Origin: an uncultured bacterium
GTDB taxonomy: Bacteria > Actinomycetota > Coriobacteriia > Coriobacteriales > Coriobacteriaceae
Direction of reading: 5' to 3'
NCBI GenBank assembly: GCA_905215725.1
Contig: CAJMRD010000075.1
Location: 1-10,412 of the forward strand
Length of the DNA stretch: 10,412 nt
Below are positions 1 through 6,639 of this stretch, piece after piece. How positions within the stretch are numbered: the stretch's first letter is position 1; the number at the start of each line of letters is the position of its first letter. The notes below the pieces were generated by a model, which saw nothing but the letters and a program-made list of their open reading frames with translations, was not told where the DNA came from and searched no databases. Position numbers and translations under genes: made by a program.

Positions 1-728
1 AGCCCAAGGCGCTTTCGGGCGGCCAGCGTCAGCGTGTCGCTATCGGCCGCGCCATCGTGCGTGATCCTAAGGTCTTCCTGATGGACGAGCCGCTGTCCAA
101 CCTGGACGCCAAGCTGCGTAATCAGATGCGTGCCGAGCTCATCAAGCTGCGCCACGAGATCAAGGGCACGTTCATCTACGTCACCCACGACCAGACCGAG
201 GCCATGACCCTCGGCGATCGCATTGTGGTCATGAAGGACGGCGTCGTCCAGCAGATCGCCACCCCGCAGGAGGTCTTCAACCATCCCGCGAACATCTTCG
301 TTGCCGGCTTTATCGGCGTGCCGCAGATGAACTTCTTCGATGCCCAGCTGGTGCGCTCGGGCAACGGCTTCACCGTCAAGACCGAGGATATGAACGTGGC
401 GCTCGCCCCCGAGACCTGCTCTCAGCTTGCTCTCAACTGGGACGGCGGCGACGTGAAGGAGATTACGGCCGGCGTGCGCCCCGAGCAGATTCTGCTTGCC
501 GACAAGGGCGAGGAGGGTGCGCTCCAGGGTACCGTCGAGGTGACCGAGCTCATGGGTTCGACCGAGCATGTCCACGTGACTGCTCCCGATGGCCAGTTCG
601 TCCTGATCATTCCCGTTGTCGACCTTGAGGCCAAGGGTACGCTCAAGGCGGGCGACTCCATCTGGTTCAAGTTCGAGAAGAACGCGACCCATCTCTTCGA
701 TAAGGTGTCTGGCAAGAACCTTATCTAG
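1..728 (+). CDS. msmK: Sugar ABC transporter ATP-binding protein, MsmK/UgpC/MalK type (5' end outside window)
   Basis: ATPase subunit of a carbohydrate ABC importer, acting at the inner face of the membrane to power uptake of oligosaccharides such as maltodextrins. The reading frame is open from the left edge (codons from base 3), so the GTG at 57 is an internal valine, not a start. Visible in order are the ABC signature LSGGQ (12-26), Walker B FLMDEP (75-92), the D-loop SNLD and the H-loop histidine of YVTHD (codon 186-188). The Walker A half lies outside the window. The remaining roughly 180 residues form the C-terminal OB/TOBE-like domain typical of the MalK/UgpC branch, with GVRPEQ and an LMGSTEHV stretch. 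Such ATPases often serve several permeases, so the substrate cannot be fixed from this piece. It ends with TAG and is followed by a terminator. The family call is firm; the symbol is by resemblance. Confidence 0.93.
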   Translation, partial: PKALSGGQRQRVAIGRAIVRDPKVFLMDEPLSNLDAKLRNQMRAELIKLRHEIKGTFIYVTHDQTEAMTLGDRIVVMKDGVVQQIATPQEVFNHPANIFVAGFIGVPQMNFFDAQLVRSGNGFTVKTEDMNVALAPETCSQLALNWDGGDVKEITAGVRPEQILLADKGEEGALQGTVEVTELMGSTEHVHVTAPDGQFVLIIPVVDLEAKGTLKAGDSIWFKFEKNATHLFDKVSGKNLI

Positions 729-796
729 GCCCGGTGCATCCAGGCCCTCCCTTTGGGCGACTGCGGTATTGCCATCCTTTTGCCGCGGTCACATAT

Positions 797-840
797 AAGG
801 CTCCCCTCCCGTCCACTGGGCGAGAGGGGAGCCTTTCTTT
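797..840 (+). terminator. Rho-independent terminator of the ABC ATPase gene
   Basis: A perfect 12-bp stem pairs AAGGCTCCCCTC (797-808) with GAGGGGAGCCTT (824-835) around a 15-nt loop. It is followed by TTTCTTT. It lies about 70 nt after the ATPase stop codon on the same strand. Confidence 0.88.
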
Positions 841-867
841 GTGTTGGGGCTGTCTGACCGGTCGTTT

Positions 868-1085
868 GTCTCGATCTGTAACGGGTGAGGCTGATTTCGG
901 ACGTTAGATGTTACAGATCGAGACGGTTCCGCTGAGCTAACCATTTCATCTAAATCTGTAACACCAAAGGTGAATTTCAGCTGCTAGATGTTACAGATTG
1001 AGATAAACCCAAGGGGAGGGGCCGGTATGTCTCGATCTGTAACAGCTGGGACCGTTTTGGTTGAGTAGTTGTTACAGATTGAGAT
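868..1085 (+). repeat. Array of three tandem hairpin repeats (15-nt arms, 27-nt loops)
   Basis: Three units, each a left arm GTCTCGATCTGTAAC-like and a right arm GTTACAGATYGAGAY-like: 868-882/910-924, 948-962/990-1004 and 1029-1043/1071-1085. Every loop is exactly 27 nt and the units start 80 and 81 bp apart. Arms are nearly identical. Loops differ but share a T-rich centre and a TAGAT or TAGTT end. Arm differences keep pairing in plus-strand RNA: unit 2 swaps G-C for A-U at two positions (with one A-G mismatch), and unit 3 has two G-U pairs. The array lies between the terminators of two convergent genes. This and the flanking bases fill the roughly 450-bp gene-free stretch 729-1185; no small gene is visible there. 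Function unknown. Confidence 0.85.
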
Positions 1086-1124
1086 TGTTTGGTCGAGTCG
1101 GGTCGCAGGGTAACGTACGGGCAC

Positions 1125-1157
1125 AAAAAACGGAGCCGTGTTGCCACGACTCCGTTT
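1125..1157 (-). terminator. Rho-independent terminator of glgP
   Basis: Read on the minus strand, a 13-bp stem (1157-1145 with 1140-1128, one U-G pair) closes a GCAA tetraloop. It is followed by six T residues (1130-1125). It sits about 30 nt after the glgP stop codon. Confidence 0.9.
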
Positions 1158-1185
1158 CTCAGGAGGATGGGTAAGGGAAGCGAAA

Positions 1186-3453
1186 TTAGTTCAGGTGCCA
1201 GATCTCGTCGTTGTACTGGGAGATGGTGCGGTCGGACGAGAAGGTGCCGGCGTTGGCGATATTGATGAGCGCCTTGCGCATCCAGGCGTCCTGGTCCTCG
1301 TAGTCGGCCAGCACGCGCTCCTTGGTTTGGATGTACTCCTCAATGTCGAGCAGGGCCATAAACCAGTCCTTGCCCTTAATGTCGTCGTGCAGGCGCTGCA
1401 GGCGCTCGGCGTTGCCGGTCGCCATAAAGGCGGGGTTGGTGATGAAGTCCACCAGCAGTTTAATGCCGGGCTTGCGGTAGAGCGCACCGGCGTCATAGGC
1501 GCCGTCGGCGTAGAGCTGCTCGACCTGTTTGGACGAGGCACCAAAGGTATAGATGTTCTCGTCGCCCACGAGCTCGGCAATCTCCACGTTGGCACCGTCG
1601 AGCGTGCACAGGGTTAGGGCGCCGTTGAGCATGAACTTCATGTTGGAGGTGCCGCTCGCCTCCTTGGAGGCCAGGCTGATCTGCTCGGAGATATCAGCGG
1701 CGGGGATCACGCGCTCGGCGGCGGTGACGTTGTAGTTCTCGATCATGACGACCTGCAGGTAGGGAGCCACGTCGGGGTCGTTTGCAATCCACTGCGACAG
1801 CGTCAAGATCAGATGGATGATGTCCTGCGCGATAGTGTAGGCAGGCGCCGCCTTGCCGCCAAAGATGATGGTGACGGGGTGCTTAGGTCTGTTGCCGTTC
1901 TTGATATCGAGGTACTTCCAGATGATGTAGAGCGCGAGCATCTGCTGACGCTTGTACTCGTGGATGCGCTTGACCTGGACGTCGATGATGGCGTTGGAGG
2001 GAATGGTCACGCCCTGCTCGAGCGCCATGAACTGGCGCATGATGGCCTTGGCCTCGACCTTGGTGGCGGCCAGGCGCTCAAGAACGTCCTTGTCGTCGGC
2101 GAACTTGGCGAGTTTGCTCAGATCGCCGGTGCTGCGCCAGTCGGTGCCGATCACATCGTCGAGCAGGCTGGCGAGCGCGGGGTTGGCCCCATGGATCCAG
2201 CGGCGGAAGGTGATGCCGTTGGTCTTGTTGGAGAACTTCTTGGGATAGATCTCGTAGAACGGATGAAGCTCGGTGTCCTCCAGGATCTTGGTGTGGAGGG
2301 CGGCTACGCCGTTGATGGAGAAGCCAAAGTGGATGTCCATGTGGGCCATGTGGACGGTGTCGTGCTCGTCGATGATGGCGACGCGCGGGTCATCGTGCTC
2401 GGCCTTGGCAACCTCGTCGAGCTTGACGATAATGTCAGCGATGGCAGGGGAGACCTTCTGCAGGCTGGTGATCGGCCACTTCTCGAGCGCCTCGGCAAGA
2501 ATCGTGTGGTTAGTGTAGGCGACCATGGAGCGTACGATGGTCACGGCCTCGTCAAACTCGATGCCATGTTCGGTGGTGAGCAAGCGAATGAGCTCGGGGA
2601 TGACCATGGTGGGGTGCGTGTCGTTAATTTGGACCACGGCGTAGTCGGCCAGATCGTGCAGGTTGCTGCCGCGCTCGACGGCCTCGTCGATCAGGAGCTG
2701 GGCGGCGTTGCTCACCATGAAGTACTCCTGATAGATGCGAAGTAGGCGGCCCTGCTCGTCGGAATCGTCGGGGTAGAGGAACAAGGTGAGGTTCTTGGCG
2801 ATCTCGGTCTTGTCGAAGTCGATGGAGCTGCCGGGGGCCAGGCCGTCGTCGACGCTCGCCAAGTCGAACAGGCGCAGGCGGTTCTTGGTGGGCTGGCCGT
2901 AACCGGGCACATCGATGTTGACGAGCTTGGAAGTAACGGCAAAATCGCCGAACTCGACGGTGTAGGAGCGGTCATCGTCGACTAGGATGTCCTGCTCACC
3001 GAGCCACTCGTCGGGGACGGCCTTCTGCTGGTTGTCGACAAAGCGCTGACGGAACAGACCGTAGTGATAGTTGAGGCCCACGCCATCGCCGGTCAAGCCC
3101 AGCGTGGCGATGGAATCCAGGAAGCATGCGGCCAAGCGGCCCAGGCCGCCGTTGCCGAGTGACGGCTCGACCTCGAATTCCTCGATCTTGTTGAGGTCGT
3201 GGCCTGCGGCGGTGAGCTGGTCCTTAACCTCGTCGTAGATGCCAAGGTCGATCATGTTGTTGATGAGCAGCTTGCCGATCAAAAATTCGGCGGAAATGTA
3301 ATAGAGCTTTTTCTTGCCGTTGTTGAGCGGGCAGGCGGCGGAGCGCTCCTGCACGAGTTTGACCAGCAGCTTGTAAATGCGACGGTCGTCGAGCTGCTCG
3401 AGCGAGGTGCCAAAAGACTGCTCGGCGAGTTCCATGAGGTTAATTCGGGGCAT
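1186..3453 (-). CDS. glgP: Glycogen/maltodextrin phosphorylase (GT35)
   Basis: Cytoplasmic PLP enzyme that phosphorolyses alpha-1,4-glucan ends to glucose-1-phosphate. The frame gives 755 residues, near the short bacterial form, with the N-terminal YYISAEFLIGKLL block typical of the family. The PLP site is the conserved EASGTSNMKF segment, with the Schiff-base lysine at about residue 606 (codon 1638-1636), followed by MLNGALTLCTLDGAN. Other family blocks seen are GNGGLGRLAACFLDS and VKRIHEYKRQ. The start was set at the ATG at 3453 because AGGAGA (3463-3458) lies just upstream. An in-frame ATG at 3480 would add nine residues but has no good ribosome binding site. It follows malQ on the same strand, 128 nt downstream, with a hairpin in the gap, and ends at a strong terminator. 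The pair suggests joint degradation of maltodextrin or glycogen. Maltodextrin and glycogen phosphorylases cannot be separated by eye, so the alternative symbol is malP. Confidence 0.95.
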   Translation of the reverse strand: MPRINLMELAEQSFGTSLEQLDDRRIYKLLVKLVQERSAACPLNNGKKKLYYISAEFLIGKLLINNMIDLGIYDEVKDQLTAAGHDLNKIEEFEVEPSLGNGGLGRLAACFLDSIATLGLTGDGVGLNYHYGLFRQRFVDNQQKAVPDEWLGEQDILVDDDRSYTVEFGDFAVTSKLVNIDVPGYGQPTKNRLRLFDLASVDDGLAPGSSIDFDKTEIAKNLTLFLYPDDSDEQGRLLRIYQEYFMVSNAAQLLIDEAVERGSNLHDLADYAVVQINDTHPTMVIPELIRLLTTEHGIEFDEAVTIVRSMVAYTNHTILAEALEKWPITSLQKVSPAIADIIVKLDEVAKAEHDDPRVAIIDEHDTVHMAHMDIHFGFSINGVAALHTKILEDTELHPFYEIYPKKFSNKTNGITFRRWIHGANPALASLLDDVIGTDWRSTGDLSKLAKFADDKDVLERLAATKVEAKAIMRQFMALEQGVTIPSNAIIDVQVKRIHEYKRQQMLALYIIWKYLDIKNGNRPKHPVTIIFGGKAAPAYTIAQDIIHLILTLSQWIANDPDVAPYLQVVMIENYNVTAAERVIPAADISEQISLASKEASGTSNMKFMLNGALTLCTLDGANVEIAELVGDENIYTFGASSKQVEQLYADGAYDAGALYRKPGIKLLVDFITNPAFMATGNAERLQRLHDDIKGKDWFMALLDIEEYIQTKERVLADYEDQDAWMRKALINIANAGTFSSDRTISQYNDEIWHLN

Positions 3454-3457
3454 GTTT

Positions 3458-3463
3458 TCTCCT
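3458..3463 (-). promoter_or_regulatory. Ribosome binding site that fixes the glgP start
   Basis: Minus-strand AGGAGA followed by AAAC and then the ATG at 3453. It favours this start over the upstream ATG at 3480. Confidence 0.8.
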
Positions 3464-3499
3464 GTGATGGGTTGTTTCATGTCTGCAATTCATAAGAAG

Positions 3500-3533
3500 C
3501 CCGCGCGAGGGGATTGGGGTGGCCTCGCGCGGG
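3500..3533 (-). terminator. GC-rich hairpin between malQ and glgP (partial terminator or processing site)
   Basis: An 11-bp perfect stem pairs CCCGCGCGAGG (3500-3510) with CCTCGCGCGGG (3523-3533) around a 12-nt loop. On the minus strand it is followed by CTTCTTATG, a weak interrupted T-tract. It lies after malQ and before the glgP ribosome binding site, so it could let part of transcription through, terminate malQ, or stabilise mRNA ends. I see no convincing separate promoter for glgP after it. Confidence 0.6.
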
Positions 3534-3581
3534 AAAAGCAAGCGCGTCCGCACGGTGGGGAGGGGTTGGGCGCGGTAGCTC

Positions 3582-5087
3582 CTATTGAGGAAGCTCGATT
3601 TCGGCTTCCGACGGGATGCGGAAGTAGGTCTCGGTCCAGTCGGTGAGTTTGTGCTCGAGCTCGCGGGTGATGGCGCCGTCGAGCATGCGCCAGGTCCAGT
3701 TGCCGCCCAGCGTGGCAGGGGTGTTGATGCGCGCCTCGTTGCCCAAGTTGAGTAGGTCCTGCATGGTGTAGATGCACGTGTCGCTCACGCTGGCGGCGAT
3801 GGTGCGATTGAGTGCGTCGGCCATGGGCTCGCCCGCCTGCTGATGGGTGTACAGGGCTGCCTGCTCGCGCTGACGCGGGGTGGCCGTTCCCTCAAACCAA
3901 CCGCGCGCCGTCTCGTTGTCGTGGGTGCCCACATAGGCGACGGTGTTGGCGATGTAGTTATGCGGCAGGTAGTACGAGTTGGTGCCCTCAAAGGCAAACT
4001 GCAGGATCTTCATGCCGGGGAAGCCCGAGTTGTCGCGCATGTCGATGACGCCGGGGGTGAGGAAGCCCAGGTCCTCGGCGATGATGGGCAGCGTGTCGAG
4101 CTTTTTCTCGAGCGTCTTGAAGAACTTGAGGCCGGGACCCTGCGTCCACGAACCGTAGGACGAATCGGGCGAGGAGAACGGCACCTCCCAATAGGCCTCG
4201 AAGCCGCGGAAGTGATCCAGGCGGATGACGTCGTACATGTCGAGGGCGGCGCGAATGCGGCCCTCCCACCAGGAGAAGCCGTCGGACTCCATGGCGTCCC
4301 AGTCGTAGATGGGGTTGCCCCAGTACTGGCCGGTGGCCGAGAACTGGTCGGGCGGCGTGCCGGCGACGCTCACCGGATTGCCGGCGGCGTCGATCTTAAA
4401 GAGCTCAGGCGTCGCCCACATCTCGACGGAGTCACGCGAGACATAGATGGGCAGGTCGCCGATGATGAGAATGTCGCGCTCGTTGGCATAGGCCTTGAGG
4501 CGGCTCCACTGGCGATCGAAGAAGTACTGCGTCATCTGGTGGTAGAGCATACGCGCCGGATGGTCGGCGCAGACCTTGGCGGAAGCCTCGCCGCGGGTGC
4601 GGAGCTCCGCGGGCCACTCCCAAAACGCCTTGAGACCGCACTCCTCTTTGACGGTCATGAACTCACAGTAGGGGATGAGCCAGTCCTCGTTGGCCTGGAT
4701 AAAGTCATCGAAATCGGCCGGCTTGTCGGCAGCAAAGCGCTCAGCGGCGCGGTCGAGAATCTGACGGCGGCCGCCAAAGATAGCACCGTAGTCGACATTG
4801 CTGGGGTCGGATCCCAGATACACGCCATCGATATCGCGCTGCTCCAGATACCCTGCCTCGATAAGCTCGGCAAAGTCGATAAAGTTGGGGTTGCCTGCGC
4901 GGGCCGAGAACGACTGATAGGGCGAATCGCCATAGCTGGTCGTCGTAAGGGGCAGAATCTGCCAGTAATGTTGTTTGCACGAGGCGAGAAAATCGACGAA
5001 GTCGTAGGCATTCCAGCCAAAGCCGCCGATTCCGTATGGTCCGGGCAGAGATGAGACGGGCATGAGAACACCGCTTGCACGCTCCAT
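3582..5087 (-). CDS. malQ: 4-alpha-glucanotransferase (amylomaltase, GH77)
   Basis: Cytoplasmic disproportionating enzyme that transfers glucan segments between maltodextrins, making longer chains for phosphorylase and releasing glucose. The product of 501 residues is the usual size for the compact GH77 form. All three catalytic motifs are present: the nucleophile in RLDHFRG (D291), the acid/base in AEDLG (E338) and the stabiliser in THDNE (D390). These positions match the known spacing in Thermus amylomaltase. The N-terminus SGVLMPVSSLPGPYGIG is typical of the family. I chose the ATG at 5087 because the protein then starts MERASG as homologues do. In-frame GTG at 5099 and TTG at 5102 are alternatives, and the purine-rich AAGAAGG just before them leaves the start uncertain. 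It is first in a minus-strand unit with glgP and has a candidate promoter with an overlapping inverted repeat upstream. Confidence 0.95.
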   Translation of the reverse strand: MERASGVLMPVSSLPGPYGIGGFGWNAYDFVDFLASCKQHYWQILPLTTTSYGDSPYQSFSARAGNPNFIDFAELIEAGYLEQRDIDGVYLGSDPSNVDYGAIFGGRRQILDRAAERFAADKPADFDDFIQANEDWLIPYCEFMTVKEECGLKAFWEWPAELRTRGEASAKVCADHPARMLYHQMTQYFFDRQWSRLKAYANERDILIIGDLPIYVSRDSVEMWATPELFKIDAAGNPVSVAGTPPDQFSATGQYWGNPIYDWDAMESDGFSWWEGRIRAALDMYDVIRLDHFRGFEAYWEVPFSSPDSSYGSWTQGPGLKFFKTLEKKLDTLPIIAEDLGFLTPGVIDMRDNSGFPGMKILQFAFEGTNSYYLPHNYIANTVAYVGTHDNETARGWFEGTATPRQREQAALYTHQQAGEPMADALNRTIAASVSDTCIYTMQDLLNLGNEARINTPATLGGNWTWRMLDGAITRELEHKLTDWTETYFRIPSEAEIELPQ

Positions 5088-5172
5088 GAATGCGCTCACC
5101 AACCTTCTTGTTGTGGGGTCGGCCTGCCGATGGGTGTGCAGTCCGCCTCCGATGTTCTGATTCGATACGCCT

Positions 5173-5202
5173 ATTGTAAAACATGTTGTTTAAACATGTA
5201 CA
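5173..5202 (-). promoter_or_regulatory. Candidate malQ promoter with overlapping inverted-repeat operator
   Basis: On the minus strand, TGTACA (5202-5197) and TACAAT (5178-5173) are separated by 18 nt, a plausible -35/-10 pair about 85 nt before the malQ ATG. Between and overlapping them is a perfect 7-bp inverted repeat, ACATGTT (5181-5187) and AACATGT (5193-5199), spaced by 5 nt and including the PmeI-like GTTTAAAC core. The location fits a repressor that blocks polymerase, for example a LacI-type maltose regulator, but no regulator is in the window. Confidence 0.5.
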
Positions 5203-5251
5203 GGCAAGATAAAAAAGTTGGTCGATTTTCGGCGAATGGTTACATGCCATG

Positions 5252-5285
5252 AAAAAGCCCCGACCTCACAACGTGAGATCGGGGC
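5252..5285 (-). terminator. Rho-independent terminator of galE
   Basis: Minus-strand stem of 13 bp (5285-5273 with 5269-5257, one U-G pair) and a 3-nt loop, followed by five T residues (5256-5252). It lies about 20 nt after the galE stop. Confidence 0.9.
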
Positions 5286-5306
5286 AAGAGCGGTATGTAG
5301 GTTTTG

Positions 5307-6368
5307 CTACTCGGCGTCGGCGAAGCCGTTGGGGTTGTGGCTCTGCCAGTTCCAGCTATCGCGGCACATGTCCGCGATGTCGTACTGGGCCTTCCAGCCC
5401 ATCATGCGCTCGGCCTTGGAGGCATCGCACCAGTTGGCAGCGATGTCGCCGGCGCGGCGCTCGCGGATCACGTAGGGCAGCTCCTTGCCACAAGCCTTGG
5501 AGAAGGCGGCGACGACCTCGAGTACCGAGGTGCCGGTGCCGGTGCCCAAGTTAAAGATCTCGACGCCGGTCTTGCCGTTCATCCAGTTAAGGGCGGCCAC
5601 GTGACCAGATGCCAGATCGCACACGTGGATGTAATCGCGCACGCCGGTGCCGTCGGGGGTGGGGTAGTCGTTGCCAAAGACCTGAACGGCCTCGAGCTTG
5701 CCCACGGCGACCTGGGCGACATAGGGCACCAGGTTGTTGGGGATGCCCTTGGGATCCTCGCCGATCAGGCCCGACGGATGGGCGCCGATGGGATTGAAAT
5801 AACGGAGTAACACGACGTCCCACTCGGGGTCGGCGGTGTGGACGTCCATAAGGATCTGCTCGATCATCCACTTGGTCCAACCATAGGGGTTGGTCGCGGG
5901 CTTCTTAGGATCCTCCTCGGTGACGGGCGGGTTGTCCGGGTCGCCGTAGACGGTCGAGGAGCTCGAGAAGATGATGGACTTGCAGCCATGGTTGCGCATG
6001 ACGTCGATGAGCACCAGGGTGTTCTCGATGTTGTTGTGGTAGTACTCGACGGGCTTGCTCACCGACTCGCCGACGGCCTTAAAGCCGGCAAAGTGGATGA
6101 CGCGGTCGATCTGATGGGTATCGAAGATCTTGTTCATCGCATCGCGGTCGAGCACGTTGGCCTCGTAGAAGGTGAGGTTCTTGGCGGCCTCGTCGCCCAC
6201 GATGGTCTTGACGCGGTCGACGGCGACGGCGCTGGAGTTGGAGAGATCATCGACGATGACGACCTGGTAGCCACCCTCGAGCAGCTGAACGACGGTGTGC
6301 GAGCCGATAAAGCCGGCGCCACCGGTAACGAGGACACAGGTGTCTTTGGGGTCGAGTGCTTTGGACAT
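5307..6368 (-). CDS. galE: UDP-glucose 4-epimerase
   Basis: NAD-dependent short-chain dehydrogenase/reductase that interconverts UDP-galactose and UDP-glucose in the Leloir pathway and supplies UDP-sugars for surface polymers. The 353-residue product starts with a Rossmann fold whose glycine motif is VTGGAGFIGSH, followed by the IVDDLSNSS adenosine-binding strand. The catalytic couple is YGWTK, Tyr162 and Lys166, preceded by the serine-rich SSSSTVYGD segment. The C-terminal half contains the substrate-domain block LRYFNPIGAHPSG. It is slightly longer than the usual roughly 330-340 residues. The ATG at 6368 has AGGAGA (6378-6373) four bases upstream. It is a single-gene unit on the minus strand with its own terminator, separated from malQ by about 220 bp, and divergent from the hydrolase gene. 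A TATACT box at 6411-6406 is a likely -10 element. Other sugar epimerases of the family are possible but the motif set is classic GalE. Confidence 0.95.
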   Translation of the reverse strand: MSKALDPKDTCVLVTGGAGFIGSHTVVQLLEGGYQVVIVDDLSNSSAVAVDRVKTIVGDEAAKNLTFYEANVLDRDAMNKIFDTHQIDRVIHFAGFKAVGESVSKPVEYYHNNIENTLVLIDVMRNHGCKSIIFSSSSTVYGDPDNPPVTEEDPKKPATNPYGWTKWMIEQILMDVHTADPEWDVVLLRYFNPIGAHPSGLIGEDPKGIPNNLVPYVAQVAVGKLEAVQVFGNDYPTPDGTGVRDYIHVCDLASGHVAALNWMNGKTGVEIFNLGTGTGTSVLEVVAAFSKACGKELPYVIRERRAGDIAANWCDASKAERMMGWKAQYDIADMCRDSWNWQSHNPNGFADAE

Positions 6369-6405
6369 GTAGTCTCCTATCGAATCAGGAACACTTCTTC
6401 AGGGG

Positions 6406-6411
6406 AGTATA
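6406..6411 (-). promoter_or_regulatory. Candidate galE -10 box
   Basis: Minus-strand TATACT about 37 nt before the galE ATG. No strong -35 is seen at 17 nt (GATTTG), so the promoter call is tentative. Confidence 0.35.
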
Positions 6412-6603
6412 GCGCAGGCAGGGACGCCCAAATCGTGCGCCGTAGGAAAAGCAGAGGATTGTGCTAACGTACTCATAGAAGAGCTTGCGTACGCATAACC
6501 TGATCTTTGGCATTTGCTTACGAGCCGCTGACCTTGCAGTTTCCTGCCGTTCGTGGAAATCGTTGGGACGCGCCATATGTACGCTAATATGTATGAGTTG
6601 AGC

Positions 6604-6639
6604 GACATATAAATAAGCATGTAACGGAGTACATATGTC
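6604..6639 (+). promoter_or_regulatory. Leader hairpin overlapping the start codon of the hydrolase gene
   Basis: GACATAT (6604-6610) pairs with ATATGTC (6633-6639). The second arm contains the ATG at 6635 and the loop holds the AACGGAG ribosome binding site (6623-6629). An overlapping 9-bp inverted repeat, CATATGTAC (6574-6582) with GTACATATG (6629-6637), gives a competing structure that also covers the start codon. A TATAAA at 6608-6613 could instead be a -10 box, in which case the shorter hairpin would not be in the transcript. Confidence 0.35.

Noticed and set aside
57..59. GTG at 57 as the start of the ABC ATPase
   Set aside because: The ABC signature and conserved residues continue in frame upstream to the window edge, so it is an internal valine.
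868..1085. CRISPR-like array of regularly spaced repeats
   Set aside because: The units are inverted pairs, the 27-nt loops are related to each other rather than unique, and there are no cas genes.
1813..2745. Plus-strand open frame of 310 codons opposite glgP
   Set aside because: Mirror of the phosphorylase coding sequence; Val/Asp/Gly-rich composition typical of a shadow frame.
3843..5054. Long plus-strand open frame of 403 codons opposite malQ
   Set aside because: It is antisense to a gene with all GH77 catalytic motifs. Long antisense frames are common in GC-rich DNA and this one shows no recognisable domain.
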